Source of the DNA: an uncultured Lachnospiraceae bacterium
GTDB taxonomy: Bacteria > Bacillota > Clostridia > Lachnospirales > Lachnospiraceae
NCBI GenBank assembly: GCA_910587305.1
Contig: CAJUKV010000015.1
Location: 16,840 to 80,839, forward strand
Direction of reading: 5' to 3'
DNA length: 64,000 nt
In this document: positions 43,492 through 52,512 of the stretch, in pieces
Numbering within the stretch: position 1 is the stretch's first letter
How the letters are laid out: each line of letters starts with the position of its first letter
Position numbers and translations under genes: made by a program
The notes under the pieces: model-generated
What the model saw: only the letters and a program-made list of their open reading frames with translations
Told to the model about the DNA's origin: nothing
Databases searched by the model: none

Positions 43492-44745
43492 TTACTTCGA
43501 AAATATATGAACGCCTAAATTCCGGTAATCTCTGCAAATATCTTCATATCCCCGCTCAATAAAATGGCAGTTTTTCACCACTGTCTCCCCAAGGGCCATG
43601 CTCCCGGCAATTACAAGGGCCGCTCCTCCCCTAAGTTCCTCGGCTGCCACCTCGCATCCTAAAAGACTGTCCACACCTTGAATTACCGCCTGGCGCCTTC
43701 CTTTTAGCTCAATGCGGGCCCCCATCTTCCGGAGAGATTCCACAATCCGAAAGCGGTTTTCAAAAATAGTTTCCTCAATAATACTCTTCCCCTCACAGGT
43801 AGATAAAACCGCCATAAGCGGAGACTGCATATCCGTAGGAAATCCGGGATAAATTTCCGTCTTAATGTACGGAATCGGCTTTTTGTACTCTTTTGCAATG
43901 ATATTAAGCCCTTCTCTGGTCACATGGATTTCCGCGCCGATCTCCTCCGCCACCCGAAGCATACTCCGCATCTGGGCCACAGGCGCATCTTCCAAAAAAA
44001 TATGTCCCCCCGCGCCAAGCACGCTCATAAGATAGGTTCCCGCTACAATGCGGTCGGCGGGCACCCTGAATCTGACGCCATGAAGCCTGTGTCCGCCCTG
44101 TATGATCAGCACGGAACCGCCTATCCCTTCAATCACCGCTCCTGCTTCCCGCAAAAATTCACATAAAGTCACAATCTCCGGCTCCTTGGCAGCATTTTGG
44201 ATGACCGTCACTCCTTTTGCCATGACAGCCGCTAAGAGCACATTTTCGGTGGTTCCCACGCTGGAAACAGGGAGTCTTATCACCGCGCCCTCAAGGGTCT
44301 TTGCCCTGGCAGTGAAGCAGCCCTCTTTTTCATAAATTGCCACTCCCATCCTCCGCAGAGCATTTAAATGCATATCTATGGGCCGCTCCCCAATCACACA
44401 TCCGCCCGGATAAGCCATTGTCACTTCCCCTATCCTGCCAAGCATGGCTCCTAACAGCGTGATAGAAGAACGCATCCCTGTAACATGGTCCCCGGACATC
44501 GTGTCTTCCAATATATTTCTGGCGTCAATGGTCAGCGTTCCATTCGACCAGACTGCCTTACATCCTATACTTTCCAAAAGCTGCTGCATATGATATACGT
44601 CTGAAATATGGGGGCAGTTTTCTATCATACAGACATCCTTTATCAAAAGGGCGGCCGCCATCACCGGCAGCACCGCATTTTTGGATCCCTGTATTTTCGT
44701 TTCTCCAAAAAGAGCATTTCCTCCTAAAATATGAATAGCATCCAA
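43492..44745 (-). CDS. murA: UDP-N-acetylglucosamine 1-carboxyvinyltransferase
   Basis: 417 residues, two-domain EPSP-synthase fold: IQGSKNAVLPVMAAAL (substrate loop), YPGGCVIGERPIDMHLNAL (active-site Cys in PGGC) and the C-terminal ERGYEDICRDYRNLGV. MurA makes the first committed step of peptidoglycan synthesis, adding enolpyruvate to UDP-GlcNAc, and is the fosfomycin target. It sits between ftsW and ftsQ, where many Firmicutes have murG. Confidence 0.97.
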   Translation of the reverse strand: MDAIHILGGNALFGETKIQGSKNAVLPVMAAALLIKDVCMIENCPHISDVYHMQQLLESIGCKAVWSNGTLTIDARNILEDTMSGDHVTGMRSSITLLGAMLGRIGEVTMAYPGGCVIGERPIDMHLNALRRMGVAIYEKEGCFTARAKTLEGAVIRLPVSSVGTTENVLLAAVMAKGVTVIQNAAKEPEIVTLCEFLREAGAVIEGIGGSVLIIQGGHRLHGVRFRVPADRIVAGTYLMSVLGAGGHIFLEDAPVAQMRSMLRVAEEIGAEIHVTREGLNIIAKEYKKPIPYIKTEIYPGFPTDMQSPLMAVLSTCEGKSIIEETIFENRFRIVESLRKMGARIELKGRRQAVIQGVDSLLGCEVAAEELRGGAALVIAGSMALGETVVKNCHFIERGYEDICRDYRNLGVHIFSK

Positions 44746-44823
44746 ATTTTCACCATCTGCCTTCCGGTTTCAAAAGTTAGACCTATTCTACTATATGTAC
44801 GCCATAAGAAAATGCATCTTGTA

Positions 44824-46005
44824 CTATAAATCTTTGAGTCGTATTCCCTTTCCCACACTTAGGACAATCCCTATTTCCACCAGAAGGAAAAGGACGGAAG
44901 TGCCTCCATAGCTGATAAAGGGGAGGGAAATTCCCGTATTGGGAATGGTGTTGGTTACCACCGCCACATTCAAGATAACCTGTATGGCAATATGCCCCAT
45001 CACCCCGACCACCAAAAGCGCGCCGAACAAATCGGAGGCATTATTGGCAATCACCATAAACCGCCATATCAGCAGCACAAACATCAGTAAAATGGAAATA
45101 GCCCCAAATAAACCCAGCTCCTCACAGATAATGGAAAAAATCATGTCGTTCTGGGCCTCCGGAATGAATCCAAGCTTCTGCATGCTCTGCCCTAAACCCT
45201 TTCCGAGTATACCGCCTGAGCCTATGGCATAAAGCGCCTGCAGGGTCTGAAACCCTTTGCCGCTGGCATATGCCTCCGGGTCAAGCCAGGCTAAGATACG
45301 GGTTCCGCGCACGCCCAAAGTGTCGGAGTCAGCCGCATTTACAATCACAAACACGGCCAGGGCGCAGACGGCAATCCCCAAAAGGCCCAGTAGAATAAAT
45401 CGTTTATAGTCAGGACATGATACAAAAAGCATCAGCACTGCGATTCCAAGTATGATAATCGCCGAGCTCATATTTTCCGTGATCTTCCACACCAGAAGGC
45501 ATACCGGCATGGGAATCATCAGCACAATGAAAAAACCTTTTCCGCTCCTTATTTTTCGCCCCATCCTGCAAATCAGGCTGGCCAAACACAAAATCATGCC
45601 TATCTTGGCAATCTCCGCAGGCTGAACGGATATACCTGCTATTTTAAGCCATCTCTTAGCGCCGTTCGCCTCCACCCCAAAAGGAATGATCAGCAAAATC
45701 AATATGATAGATGTAATATAACCCATTGCCGCAAACCGCTCCCAAAAATGATAGGGAATATTGGCAACCACAATCATAGCCGCAAGACCCACAACAGTGG
45801 ACGACGCCTGCCTTTTCAAAAAAAAGGCAGGATCCGGGTTTTTTAATGTGCTTCCTTCGTAAGAGCTGGAGGAATACAGCATAACCAGTCCAAAGGCTAA
45901 CAGAAACAGAACGATAAATAACAGCGTATAATCAAAAAAAGATTCCTCCTGCTTTTTTACCCGCCCTCTATGATTGTTCTGGTATCTTCTTTCTGCCACA
46001 ATCAT
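44824..46005 (-). CDS. ftsW: SEDS peptidoglycan glycosyltransferase FtsW (SpoVE-type)
   Basis: 393 residues with ten membrane helices and the SEDS signatures: YSSSSYEG near the start, LKIAGISVQPAEIAKIGMIL, the AYASGKGFQTLQALYAIGSG loop and GISLPFISYGGTSVLFLL at the end. It polymerises lipid II together with a class B PBP. In spore formers the copy in the dcw cluster may serve in division (FtsW) or cortex synthesis (SpoVE); the pairing with spoVD two genes away leaves both possible. Confidence 0.93.
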   Translation of the reverse strand: MIVAERRYQNNHRGRVKKQEESFFDYTLLFIVLFLLAFGLVMLYSSSSYEGSTLKNPDPAFFLKRQASSTVVGLAAMIVVANIPYHFWERFAAMGYITSIILILLIIPFGVEANGAKRWLKIAGISVQPAEIAKIGMILCLASLICRMGRKIRSGKGFFIVLMIPMPVCLLVWKITENMSSAIIILGIAVLMLFVSCPDYKRFILLGLLGIAVCALAVFVIVNAADSDTLGVRGTRILAWLDPEAYASGKGFQTLQALYAIGSGGILGKGLGQSMQKLGFIPEAQNDMIFSIICEELGLFGAISILLMFVLLIWRFMVIANNASDLFGALLVVGVMGHIAIQVILNVAVVTNTIPNTGISLPFISYGGTSVLFLLVEIGIVLSVGKGIRLKDL

Positions 46006-46053
46006 TTAATCCAAACCCTCCATACCGGTGCAAACAGCCTGATAAATTTGCCG

Positions 46054-47484
46054 TCAGGGCATTTTCGCAACTAACTCTTTGAACACTTTCCCCCGCACCT
46101 CATAATTAGGGAACATCCCCCAGCTTGCACAGGCCGGGGACAAAAGCACCGCATCCCCTGCAGCCGCCTGGGCCACGCATGCATCAAAAGCTTCCTCGAA
46201 GGTATCCGCCAGGATGATATTGGAAAGCCCATGTTCTTTCGCGCACCTTGCAATCTTTTCCCGGGTCTCCCCTACCAGCACCAGAGCTTTCACCTTTCCC
46301 TCAAAGGCTTCAATCCATTCGTCATACCTGCTTCCCTTATCATAGCCGCCCCCTAAAAGCACTGTGGGCTTTGTCATAGCGCGTATTCCCTGGATTGCCG
46401 CATCCGGATTAGTCCCTTTGGAATCATTATAATAATCCACCCCGCCCCTGGTGTCAACAAATTCTATTCTGTGCTCTACCGGCGCAAATACCCGTATGGT
46501 TTCAAGAATAACCTCCATGGGGACCGAAAGCGCATGGCAAATGCCGATGGCGGCCATCACATTTTCCACATTGCACATTCCCACAAGCCTCATATCATGT
46601 ATATTCATAAGCCTGCGTACTTTTCTCCCATCCAAGGATGTCTTAAATGTATTTTGGGATATATCCCAAGATGTATGCAAAGACGTATCGCCGGATGTAC
46701 ATTCCGCCAGGCAGATTTCCTCGCCGTCAAGGTAAATTCCTTCCTTAAGCTTTCTTTTGGAAGAAAAAAACACCACCTTTGCAGGACATCTTTCTCCAAA
46801 ATCCCTGGTATAGGCGTCTTCATAGTTTAATACGCATACGTCGTCCTTCGTCTGGTTTTCGGCTATTCTTTCTTTTGTTTTTACATAACATTCCATGGTG
46901 TGATGCCGGTTTAAATGATCCGGCGTGATATTTAAAATGGCGGATACATCAGGCCTAAAAGAATGGATGGTTTCCAACTGAAAACTGCTGATTTCCGCAG
47001 CCGTCACACTCGCCTCCTCCGTATCAAGAGCAATATCCGTATAGGGATTTCCAATATTTCCCACCACATACGTGCAAGCATAATGCGCTGCTAAAATCTG
47101 CCCTGTTAAAGCGGTGGTGGTGGTTTTTCCATTGGTTCCCGTGATTGCCGCTATTTTCCCCTTTGCAAAGGCATAGGCCAGCTCGATTTCTCCCCACACG
47201 GGAATATTTCTGTTCCTGTATTCTGCTAAGAAGGGAGCGTCCACCGGCACACCGGGGCTTATCACCACAAGAGAAATTTCCCTTTTTACATCATCCGGCA
47301 ATGTGCCAACCCAAACCGCAAGCTGCGGTATCTCCCCTGCTTTTTCCGTCAGTTCTTTTTTATCCAGCTTTTCGTTGCTGTCAAACAGCACCGGAAAAGC
47401 GCCTGTCTTTCCCAGCAGCCGGGACGCGCCGATTCCGCTTTTTCCGCTTCCCACCACCAGAACCTTTTTACCCTGCAATTCCAT
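46054..47484 (-). CDS. murD: UDP-N-acetylmuramoylalanine-D-glutamate ligase
   Basis: 476 residues, slightly longer than the usual ~450. A Rossmann-like N-terminal domain (KKVLVVGSGKSGIGASRLL), the ATP loop AITGTNGKTTTTALTG and the ligase motif NPDAAIQGIRAM are present. It adds D-glutamate to UDP-MurNAc-L-Ala. A small insertion near residues 260-290 (VVFFSSKRKLKEGIYLDGEE ... SWDISQNTFKTSLDG) explains the extra length. GGAGG precedes the ATG at the edge of a MITE-like element. Confidence 0.96.
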   Translation of the reverse strand: MELQGKKVLVVGSGKSGIGASRLLGKTGAFPVLFDSNEKLDKKELTEKAGEIPQLAVWVGTLPDDVKREISLVVISPGVPVDAPFLAEYRNRNIPVWGEIELAYAFAKGKIAAITGTNGKTTTTALTGQILAAHYACTYVVGNIGNPYTDIALDTEEASVTAAEISSFQLETIHSFRPDVSAILNITPDHLNRHHTMECYVKTKERIAENQTKDDVCVLNYEDAYTRDFGERCPAKVVFFSSKRKLKEGIYLDGEEICLAECTSGDTSLHTSWDISQNTFKTSLDGRKVRRLMNIHDMRLVGMCNVENVMAAIGICHALSVPMEVILETIRVFAPVEHRIEFVDTRGGVDYYNDSKGTNPDAAIQGIRAMTKPTVLLGGGYDKGSRYDEWIEAFEGKVKALVLVGETREKIARCAKEHGLSNIILADTFEEAFDACVAQAAAGDAVLLSPACASWGMFPNYEVRGKVFKELVAKMP

Positions 47485-47507
47485 GTAAATCCTCCGTTTC
47501 TGTTAAT

Positions 47508-47603
47508 GGGACCGTTGCAAAAAACAGATTCATACCATAGATAGCCTCCATCCCCCAAAGAGTTGGATACCTATTGTAAAACCGATGTGTTTTGCAACAT
47601 CCC
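47508..47603. mobile_element. 96-bp MITE-like element, copy 2
   Basis: Ends GGGACCGTTGCAAAA and TTTTGCAACATCCC are inverted, and the interior matches the element at 36438-36532 at scattered blocks over its length. It lies just upstream of the murD ribosome binding site, inside the dcw operon, and has no ORF. Orientation is opposite to copy 1. Confidence 0.75.
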
Positions 47604-47681
47604 CTTACGTATACCGCCTTTAAAATCCTTATCCGTATATCAATATCATCAAAAGCATCAACCTGTAAATATATTTCCGGT

Positions 47682-48641
47682 TCAAATACCATATAAAGCA
47701 AGCAGGCAGAGCATGGCGGTGACAATAGAAAATACCGCCACTATTTTCGTCTCATTCCATCCGCACAACTCAAAATGATGGTGGAGAGGCGCCATTTTAA
47801 AAAACCTCTTTCCGCCGCTTATTTTAAAATAAACCACCTGTATGATAACCGACAAAACCTCCGCCATATAAATCAGTCCCACAATGGGCAAAAACAAAGG
47901 CATTTGCATCATATATGCGCAGCCCGCCACAAATCCCCCAAGGGCAAGGGAACCGGTATCTCCCATAAAAACGCTGGCAGGATGCACATTGAACAAAAGG
48001 AATCCCAATAACGCCCCTGTAACAGCGCATGTGATAGGTCCAATCCCTGCCCCTGTGCCAAGGGCCGCCACCGTAAAAAAAGTGGCAACCATAACCGTCA
48101 CACTGCCCGCAAGCCCATCTAATCCGTCCGTAAAATTTGTGCCGTTTACAGTTCCTATTATTACAAGAAACAAAAGCGGAATGTTAAACCAGCCAAAATC
48201 CACATAATATCCCCTCAAAAAAGGAATGCGCATAACCAGTAAATTGTCCGGAGACTTGAGCAGATAACGGGCAAAAAGCCCTGTCACCAACAGCTGCAGG
48301 AGCATCTTCTGCCATGCCCTAAGCCCCATGGAACGCCTGAGCACCACCTTAATATAATCGTCCAATAAGCCAATCATGCCAAATCCCAATGTCAAAACCA
48401 GGATGGGAACAATCTTAGGGTAATCCTTCACATAAAGCACAGACGTAACTGCCATACTGGCCATAATCAGGATACCGCCCATGGTAGGCGTCCCTGTCTT
48501 TTTCAAATGACTGCTAGGGCCGTCATCCCGGACTGTCTGCCCCACCTTAAGCTTCTTAAGCAAAGGGATAATGAATGGCCCTAAGGCCACACTTATGCCA
48601 AAGGAAATTAAAACAGGCGTCATAATAGCACTGCTGTTCAT
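47682..48641 (-). CDS. mraY: phospho-MurNAc-pentapeptide transferase
   Basis: 319 residues, ten membrane helices with the MraY catalytic signatures: GLLDDYIKV (Asp pair), NGTNFTDGLDGLAGS and MAPLHHHFELCGW (His box). It transfers phospho-MurNAc-pentapeptide to undecaprenyl phosphate to make lipid I. It starts 12 bp after the stop of the 3' part of spoVD, so in this chromosome its transcription must cross or start within the inserted element. Confidence 0.97.
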   Translation of the reverse strand: MNSSAIMTPVLISFGISVALGPFIIPLLKKLKVGQTVRDDGPSSHLKKTGTPTMGGILIMASMAVTSVLYVKDYPKIVPILVLTLGFGMIGLLDDYIKVVLRRSMGLRAWQKMLLQLLVTGLFARYLLKSPDNLLVMRIPFLRGYYVDFGWFNIPLLFLVIIGTVNGTNFTDGLDGLAGSVTVMVATFFTVAALGTGAGIGPITCAVTGALLGFLLFNVHPASVFMGDTGSLALGGFVAGCAYMMQMPLFLPIVGLIYMAEVLSVIIQVVYFKISGGKRFFKMAPLHHHFELCGWNETKIVAVFSIVTAMLCLLALYGI

Positions 48642-48653
48642 TGCCTATACCTC

Positions 48654-49289
48654 TCAATTATAATCCATTTTTCCTAAATAAGGAAGAATATTTTCAAAAA
48701 GCTGCCTCACCACCGGCGCGGCTACCTGTCCGCCATAATAAACCCCCTGGGGATTATGTATGATACAAAGGGCAAGCACCTGAGGATCATCGGCCGGGGC
48801 AAAGCCTAAAAAGGAAGCAATATATCTGCCGCTGCCCCTTGGAAGGGTCTGGCTGGTAGCCGTCTTTCCCCCAACCCTTGCCCCCTCCACATATCCGTTT
48901 TTGCCGGAGCCGTTCTCCACCACCTGCTCTAAAATCATCCGCATGGTGGCGGAGGTTTCTTCTGATACAATATGCTCTCTTACCGGATAAGAGAACCTCT
49001 CTATTTCCGTTCCTTCCCTGTCAGACGTTTTTACCGCAAAGTGAGGCGTAATTCTATTTCCGCCGTTGACGATAGAGGCTGCCGTAGTGGCCAGCTGTAT
49101 GGGGGTAATCTGAAAGGACTGTCCAAAGGACACGGTTGCAAGCTCCACGGCCTTCATATCCTCCATTTTATGCATGATCGTCCCCGCCTCTCCGGGCAGG
49201 TCAACCCCTGTTTTGTTCAGCAGGCCAAACTGCTCAAAGAAATGGTAATAATTTTCCACTCCCAGCCTAAGACCCACCGTAATAAACAC
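48654..49289 (-). pseudogene. spoVD: SpoVD-type penicillin-binding protein, 3' part (split by element)
   Basis: About 208 codons of a class B PBP transpeptidase domain without its N-terminus, beginning at the 18-bp repeat: FITVGLRLGVENYYHFFEQF, then VSFGQSFQITPIQLATTAAS and the third motif as GGKTATSQTLPRG. Position three of the motif is Ala, where KTG is usual. The GTG at 49289 inside the repeat has no ribosome binding site, so this part is probably not translated alone. Joined to the 5' part through the repeat the frame is continuous (SCNPVFI | TVGLRLG). Confidence 0.9.
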
Positions 49290-49299
49290 CGGGTTACAG
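49282..49299. repeat. Left attachment core (18-bp direct repeat)
   Basis: Sequence ATAAACACCGGGTTACAG, identical to 54431-54448. The centre GGGTTACA is at 49291-49298, and the element-side arm is 49299-49316. Confidence 0.9.
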
Positions 49300-49311
49300 G
49301 TATTTACAAAT

Positions 49312-50892
49312 TTAAAAACCGCTATACCGAAGGCTCCCGTCTTTCCGCACTTCTATAGTGTCAATTTTCTTAAGCATTACTTTTATCAACGCTTTTTCCA
49401 TTAAATTTTCTTCTTTAACCGCCTCCTCTATTTTCTTAAGACGCATCTCATAATTATTATATGGCTCCTTTTTCCGCTTTATGACCTCAATTTGCTCCGT
49501 AAGTTTTAAAATGCGCTCTTTGAGATTTTCGTTGCATTTCTCATAATCCTCATCCGCTATTACCCCTTTTAGCAGCTTTTCCATCAGCAAATCCTTTTTT
49601 TCCATAAGCTTTTTATGCTCTTTTTTAAGCCTTAAAAGCTCTCCGCTTTCATTCCCCCCTTTTAAGCCTGCTTTTAATACGCTCATAAGTGTTCTTTGCA
49701 AACGCTCCCTTTGGAAAAGTTCATTCCGTAAATGCTCATTTTGAAAATGTTCTTTTGCGGTATGCTCTACTAAGGCATGCTCCCTTTCCCCATCAGCGCT
49801 TTCCCAGAACTTTTCAAGCTCCCCTTCCATATATTGATAGATTTCTTTCTCCGGCAGATGCCTGTTGTTGCAGCCCTTTTTGCCTTCCCCCTCTTTCTTT
49901 CTGCCGCCTTCTAAAAAAGACGAGCACTTCCAAATCACCTTTTTTCCCGTTTTCGTGTGGTAACTGGTTCTGTAATAAGTTCTTCCGCATTCCGCACATT
50001 TAAGCTTTCTTGTAAAATCATATTTTTTGCCCTGTTCCTTTCTTTCTTTGGCGCCTTTCGCTCTCTTTTTCATGACCAAAATCACTTCCTCCTGATATTC
50101 CTTTGAAACAATCGCGGGAAGGGCATGTTCCATGATAATCCAGTTGTTTTCAGGTACTTTCTCATACCTCTTTGTATCAAAATTGTATATACGCGTATTA
50201 AATACCATTGTTCCGTGGGCTCTTTTCGCGTACAACATTTTTCTCCACTGGGTCTGCGATATTCTTTGTCCTCTTTTTCCTCTGGCCCCTAATTCATAAA
50301 GCGTATTGCTTATGGTATAAAAACCTTTTCCCTCCTTCGCAAGCAAAAAAGCGGTTCGATAATATTCCGCCTCCTTCTCATTAATTTCATAAGTGTCCTT
50401 AGCCACCTTATCCCACCCAAACATTTCACAGGTGATATTACAGCCGCTTTTTTTTTCCTGTCTTCTTCTGTGTGCATTCCTGATTTTTTTCGAAAGCTCC
50501 CTGCTAAAATCCTCCGCAAGAATCGCCTTGATTCCTGAAATCAGATTATCCTCCGGAGTATAAAATTTTCCTTCTATATAAATATATAGTCTTAAATTGT
50601 TTTCCGTGAGCCTGCTTAAGAAAAAATACCAGTCCCTGGCGGAACGCATCAGTCTGTCGATAGATTTGATCATCACAATATCAAATCTGTCCTTCTCCAT
50701 ATCCGCAAGCAGCCTTTGATATTCGCTTCGCTTTAAAGCAACCGTGCCCGTCTGGGATTCTATGTATTGTTCCGCAATGCTCCACCCCTTCTTTTCCGCA
50801 ATTTCCCTGCTCTCAAGAGCCTGACTGGCCAGGGCATTTCTCTGGCTTTCTTCTTCCGTGCTGCATCTGTTATAAATTCCCACTCTTTCCAT
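49312..50892 (-). CDS. large serine site-specific recombinase
   Basis: 526 residues from the ATG at 50892 (GGGAGG nine bases upstream); the in-frame TTG at 50916 is less likely. N-terminal resolvase domain: VGIYNRCSTEEESQ with catalytic Ser about residue 11, and the Arg-containing motif SIDRLMRSARDW. Then a recombinase domain, a zinc ribbon (KLKCAECGRTYYR...WKCSSF...GCNNRH) and a long C-terminal coiled coil. This is the SpoIVCA/large serine integrase family. The stop codon is 13 bp from the left repeat. It is the obvious enzyme for integration and excision of the element. Confidence 0.95.
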   Translation of the reverse strand: MERVGIYNRCSTEEESQRNALASQALESREIAEKKGWSIAEQYIESQTGTVALKRSEYQRLLADMEKDRFDIVMIKSIDRLMRSARDWYFFLSRLTENNLRLYIYIEGKFYTPEDNLISGIKAILAEDFSRELSKKIRNAHRRRQEKKSGCNITCEMFGWDKVAKDTYEINEKEAEYYRTAFLLAKEGKGFYTISNTLYELGARGKRGQRISQTQWRKMLYAKRAHGTMVFNTRIYNFDTKRYEKVPENNWIIMEHALPAIVSKEYQEEVILVMKKRAKGAKERKEQGKKYDFTRKLKCAECGRTYYRTSYHTKTGKKVIWKCSSFLEGGRKKEGEGKKGCNNRHLPEKEIYQYMEGELEKFWESADGEREHALVEHTAKEHFQNEHLRNELFQRERLQRTLMSVLKAGLKGGNESGELLRLKKEHKKLMEKKDLLMEKLLKGVIADEDYEKCNENLKERILKLTEQIEVIKRKKEPYNNYEMRLKKIEEAVKEENLMEKALIKVMLKKIDTIEVRKDGSLRYSGF

Positions 50893-50896
50893 TCCC

Positions 50897-51052
50897 TTAC
50901 GCCTCCCCGTACGCAATCCTTCTTTTCAAGCTATTTTTTTCCACGCTGTCAAGAAATCCCTTCTCATCCAGAAGTTCCACGGCCGCAAGCAAAATCTGCC
51001 GCTCCATAGATTCTTTTTCCTTTTCTGTTAATTTTCTCAAAACTTCTTCCAT
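50897..51052 (-). CDS. 51-aa protein coupled to the recombinase (candidate directionality factor)
   Basis: The ATG at 51052 follows AAGGAAG six bases upstream and opens MEEVLRKLTEKEKESMERQI, then LLAAVELLDEKGFLDSVEKN, a charged helical protein. Its stop lies 5 bp before the recombinase ATG, and the recombinase RBS is inside its last codons, so the two are translationally coupled. I do not recognise the family. Small basic or charged proteins beside large serine integrases can be recombination directionality factors; this is an inference from position and size only. Confidence 0.6.
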   Translation of the reverse strand: MEEVLRKLTEKEKESMERQILLAAVELLDEKGFLDSVEKNSLKRRIAYGEA

Positions 51053-51078
51053 AAGATACTTCCTTAAGATTTTACTTA

Positions 51079-51106
51079 AATATATGCCATGCCCGTATAA
51101 ATATTA
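51079..51106 (-). promoter_or_regulatory. sigma-E-like promoter of the recombinase unit (candidate)
   Basis: Minus strand: TAATATT (51106-51100), 13 bp, CATATATT (51086-51079). The -35 is a full match to the sigma-E type KMATATT; the -10 differs from CATACANT by one base. A sigma-A reading of the same AT-rich DNA (TTAATA, 17 bp, TATATT) cannot be excluded. Predicted start is about 20 bp before the 51-aa ORF. Confidence 0.5.
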
Positions 51107-51179
51107 AAAAACAGAAAAAGTAAAACAGACTTTTCGCGCCGGTTTGATAAAATCATTTATAAAAATACAAAAAATCACA

Positions 51180-51208
51180 TTGACTTTATCGCTTTAAACT
51201 AGTATAAT
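51180..51208 (+). promoter_or_regulatory. sigma-A promoter of the element's ABC operon
   Basis: TTGACT (51180-51185), 17 bp, perfect TATAAT (51203-51208), about 60 bp before the substrate-binding protein start. The leader is short, with no T-box or riboswitch visible. Confidence 0.85.
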
Positions 51209-51269
51209 CTGATACGCAGTGCTTTGCTTGATAAGTCAGGACTGTAATAATTTATGGGAGGAAACCATT

Positions 51270-52361
51270 ATGAGAAAATTAATCGCGTTACTATTAACCG
51301 TAGCCATGGTCGGGACTCTTACGGCCTGCGGCGGAACGGATACCAAGGAAGCGGCTTCCAACGCCGAAAGCACAGCGGATGCAGATGCGGACGCTGATGC
51401 GGCGGCTGATTCCGAAGCCGAACCTGCCCGGACGGAAGCTGATTCCGAAGCCGATACGCAATCCGGAGATTCCGCAGGCGATGCTGCCTACACCGTAGGT
51501 ATCTGTCAGCTGGTACAGCATGAAGCGTTAGACGCCGCAACCCAGGGTTTTAAAGACGCTTTGACGGAGGAATTAGGCGATCAGGTTACGTTCGATGAGC
51601 AGAATGCTCAGGGCGATACCAATACCTGCTCCACCATCATCAACAGCTTCGTATCCAACAATGTGGATTTGATTCTTGCAAACGCAACTCCCGCCCTGCA
51701 GGCAGCCGTAGCGGGAACAAATGAAATCCCGATTCTGGGAACATCCGTAACAGAATACGGCGTAGCTCTTGAAATTGCAGATTTTAGCGGTACCGTGGGA
51801 GGAAACGTATCCGGAACCTCAGATCTTGCTCCCCTTGACGGACAGGCGGATTTGTTCACCGAGCTGCTTCCTGATGCAAAGAATATCGGTCTTTTATACT
51901 GCTCCTCCGAAGCAAACTCTCAGTATCAGGTAGACACCATCAAGGCTTTTCTTGAAGAAAAAGGCTACAGCTGTGAGTACTATGCATTCTCAGATTCCAA
52001 TGATCTTTCTTCCGTGGTTACAAACGCTGTTTCCGCAGTGGATGCAATTTATGTTCCCACTGACAATACCGCCGCTTCTAATGCGGAGCTTATAAACAAC
52101 GTATGTGTTCCCGCCGGCATTCCTGTTATTGCAGGGGAAGAGGGTATCTGTGCAGGGTGCGGCATTGCCACATTGTCCATCAGCTATTATGAAATCGGTG
52201 TTGCTACCGGTAAAATGGCAGCCAAAATCCTTACGGGAGAAGCTGACATTTCCACAATGCCAATTGAATATGCGCCAACTTTCACAAAGAAATACAATGC
52301 AGCCAACTGTGAAGCGTTAGGCATCACGGTTCCTGATGATTATGAGGCAATTGCCGAGTAA
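51270..52361 (+). CDS. ABC transporter substrate-binding lipoprotein (TrpX-type, PF04392)
   Basis: 363 residues from the ATG at 51270 (GGGAGG upstream). Lipoprotein signal peptide with lipobox LTAC (Cys about residue 20), an Asp/Glu/Ala-rich linker, then the ABC_sub_bind fold: TVGICQLVQHEALDAATQGF, NATPALQAAVAGTNEIPILG, GLLYCSSEANSQYQVDTIKA and the C-terminal PTFTKKYNA. The family carries aromatic amino acids or related ligands (TrpXYZ), but the ligand here is unassigned. A terminator-like hairpin follows before the permease. Confidence 0.9.
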   Translation: MRKLIALLLTVAMVGTLTACGGTDTKEAASNAESTADADADADAAADSEAEPARTEADSEADTQSGDSAGDAAYTVGICQLVQHEALDAATQGFKDALTEELGDQVTFDEQNAQGDTNTCSTIINSFVSNNVDLILANATPALQAAVAGTNEIPILGTSVTEYGVALEIADFSGTVGGNVSGTSDLAPLDGQADLFTELLPDAKNIGLLYCSSEANSQYQVDTIKAFLEEKGYSCEYYAFSDSNDLSSVVTNAVSAVDAIYVPTDNTAASNAELINNVCVPAGIPVIAGEEGICAGCGIATLSISYYEIGVATGKMAAKILTGEADISTMPIEYAPTFTKKYNAANCEALGITVPDDYEAIAE

Positions 52362-52380
52362 AGATCAGACAGGCATACAG

Positions 52381-52415
52381 GCAGCGGGGGATTTGTCTCT
52401 CGCTGCTTTTATATA
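52381..52415 (+). terminator. Attenuating hairpin after the binding-protein gene
   Basis: GCAGCGGGGGAT (52381-52392) pairs with GTCTCTCGCTGC (52395-52406) using G-T pairs, followed by TTTTAT. Between the binding protein and permease genes it would let more binding protein be made than permease. Confidence 0.6.
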
Positions 52416-52512
52416 AAAATATCATTATGAATTGCAAAAAATGAAGTTATCCATTATAATAGCTGATTGGATAAAAAATACTTTTATACTGTTCTATTCA
52501 CGGAGGAAATCA

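Noticed and set aside
48654..49289. The 3' part of spoVD as a stand-alone gene starting at GTG 49289
   Set aside because: The GTG lies inside the recombination repeat and lacks a ribosome binding site, and the fragment has neither SxxK nor SxN.
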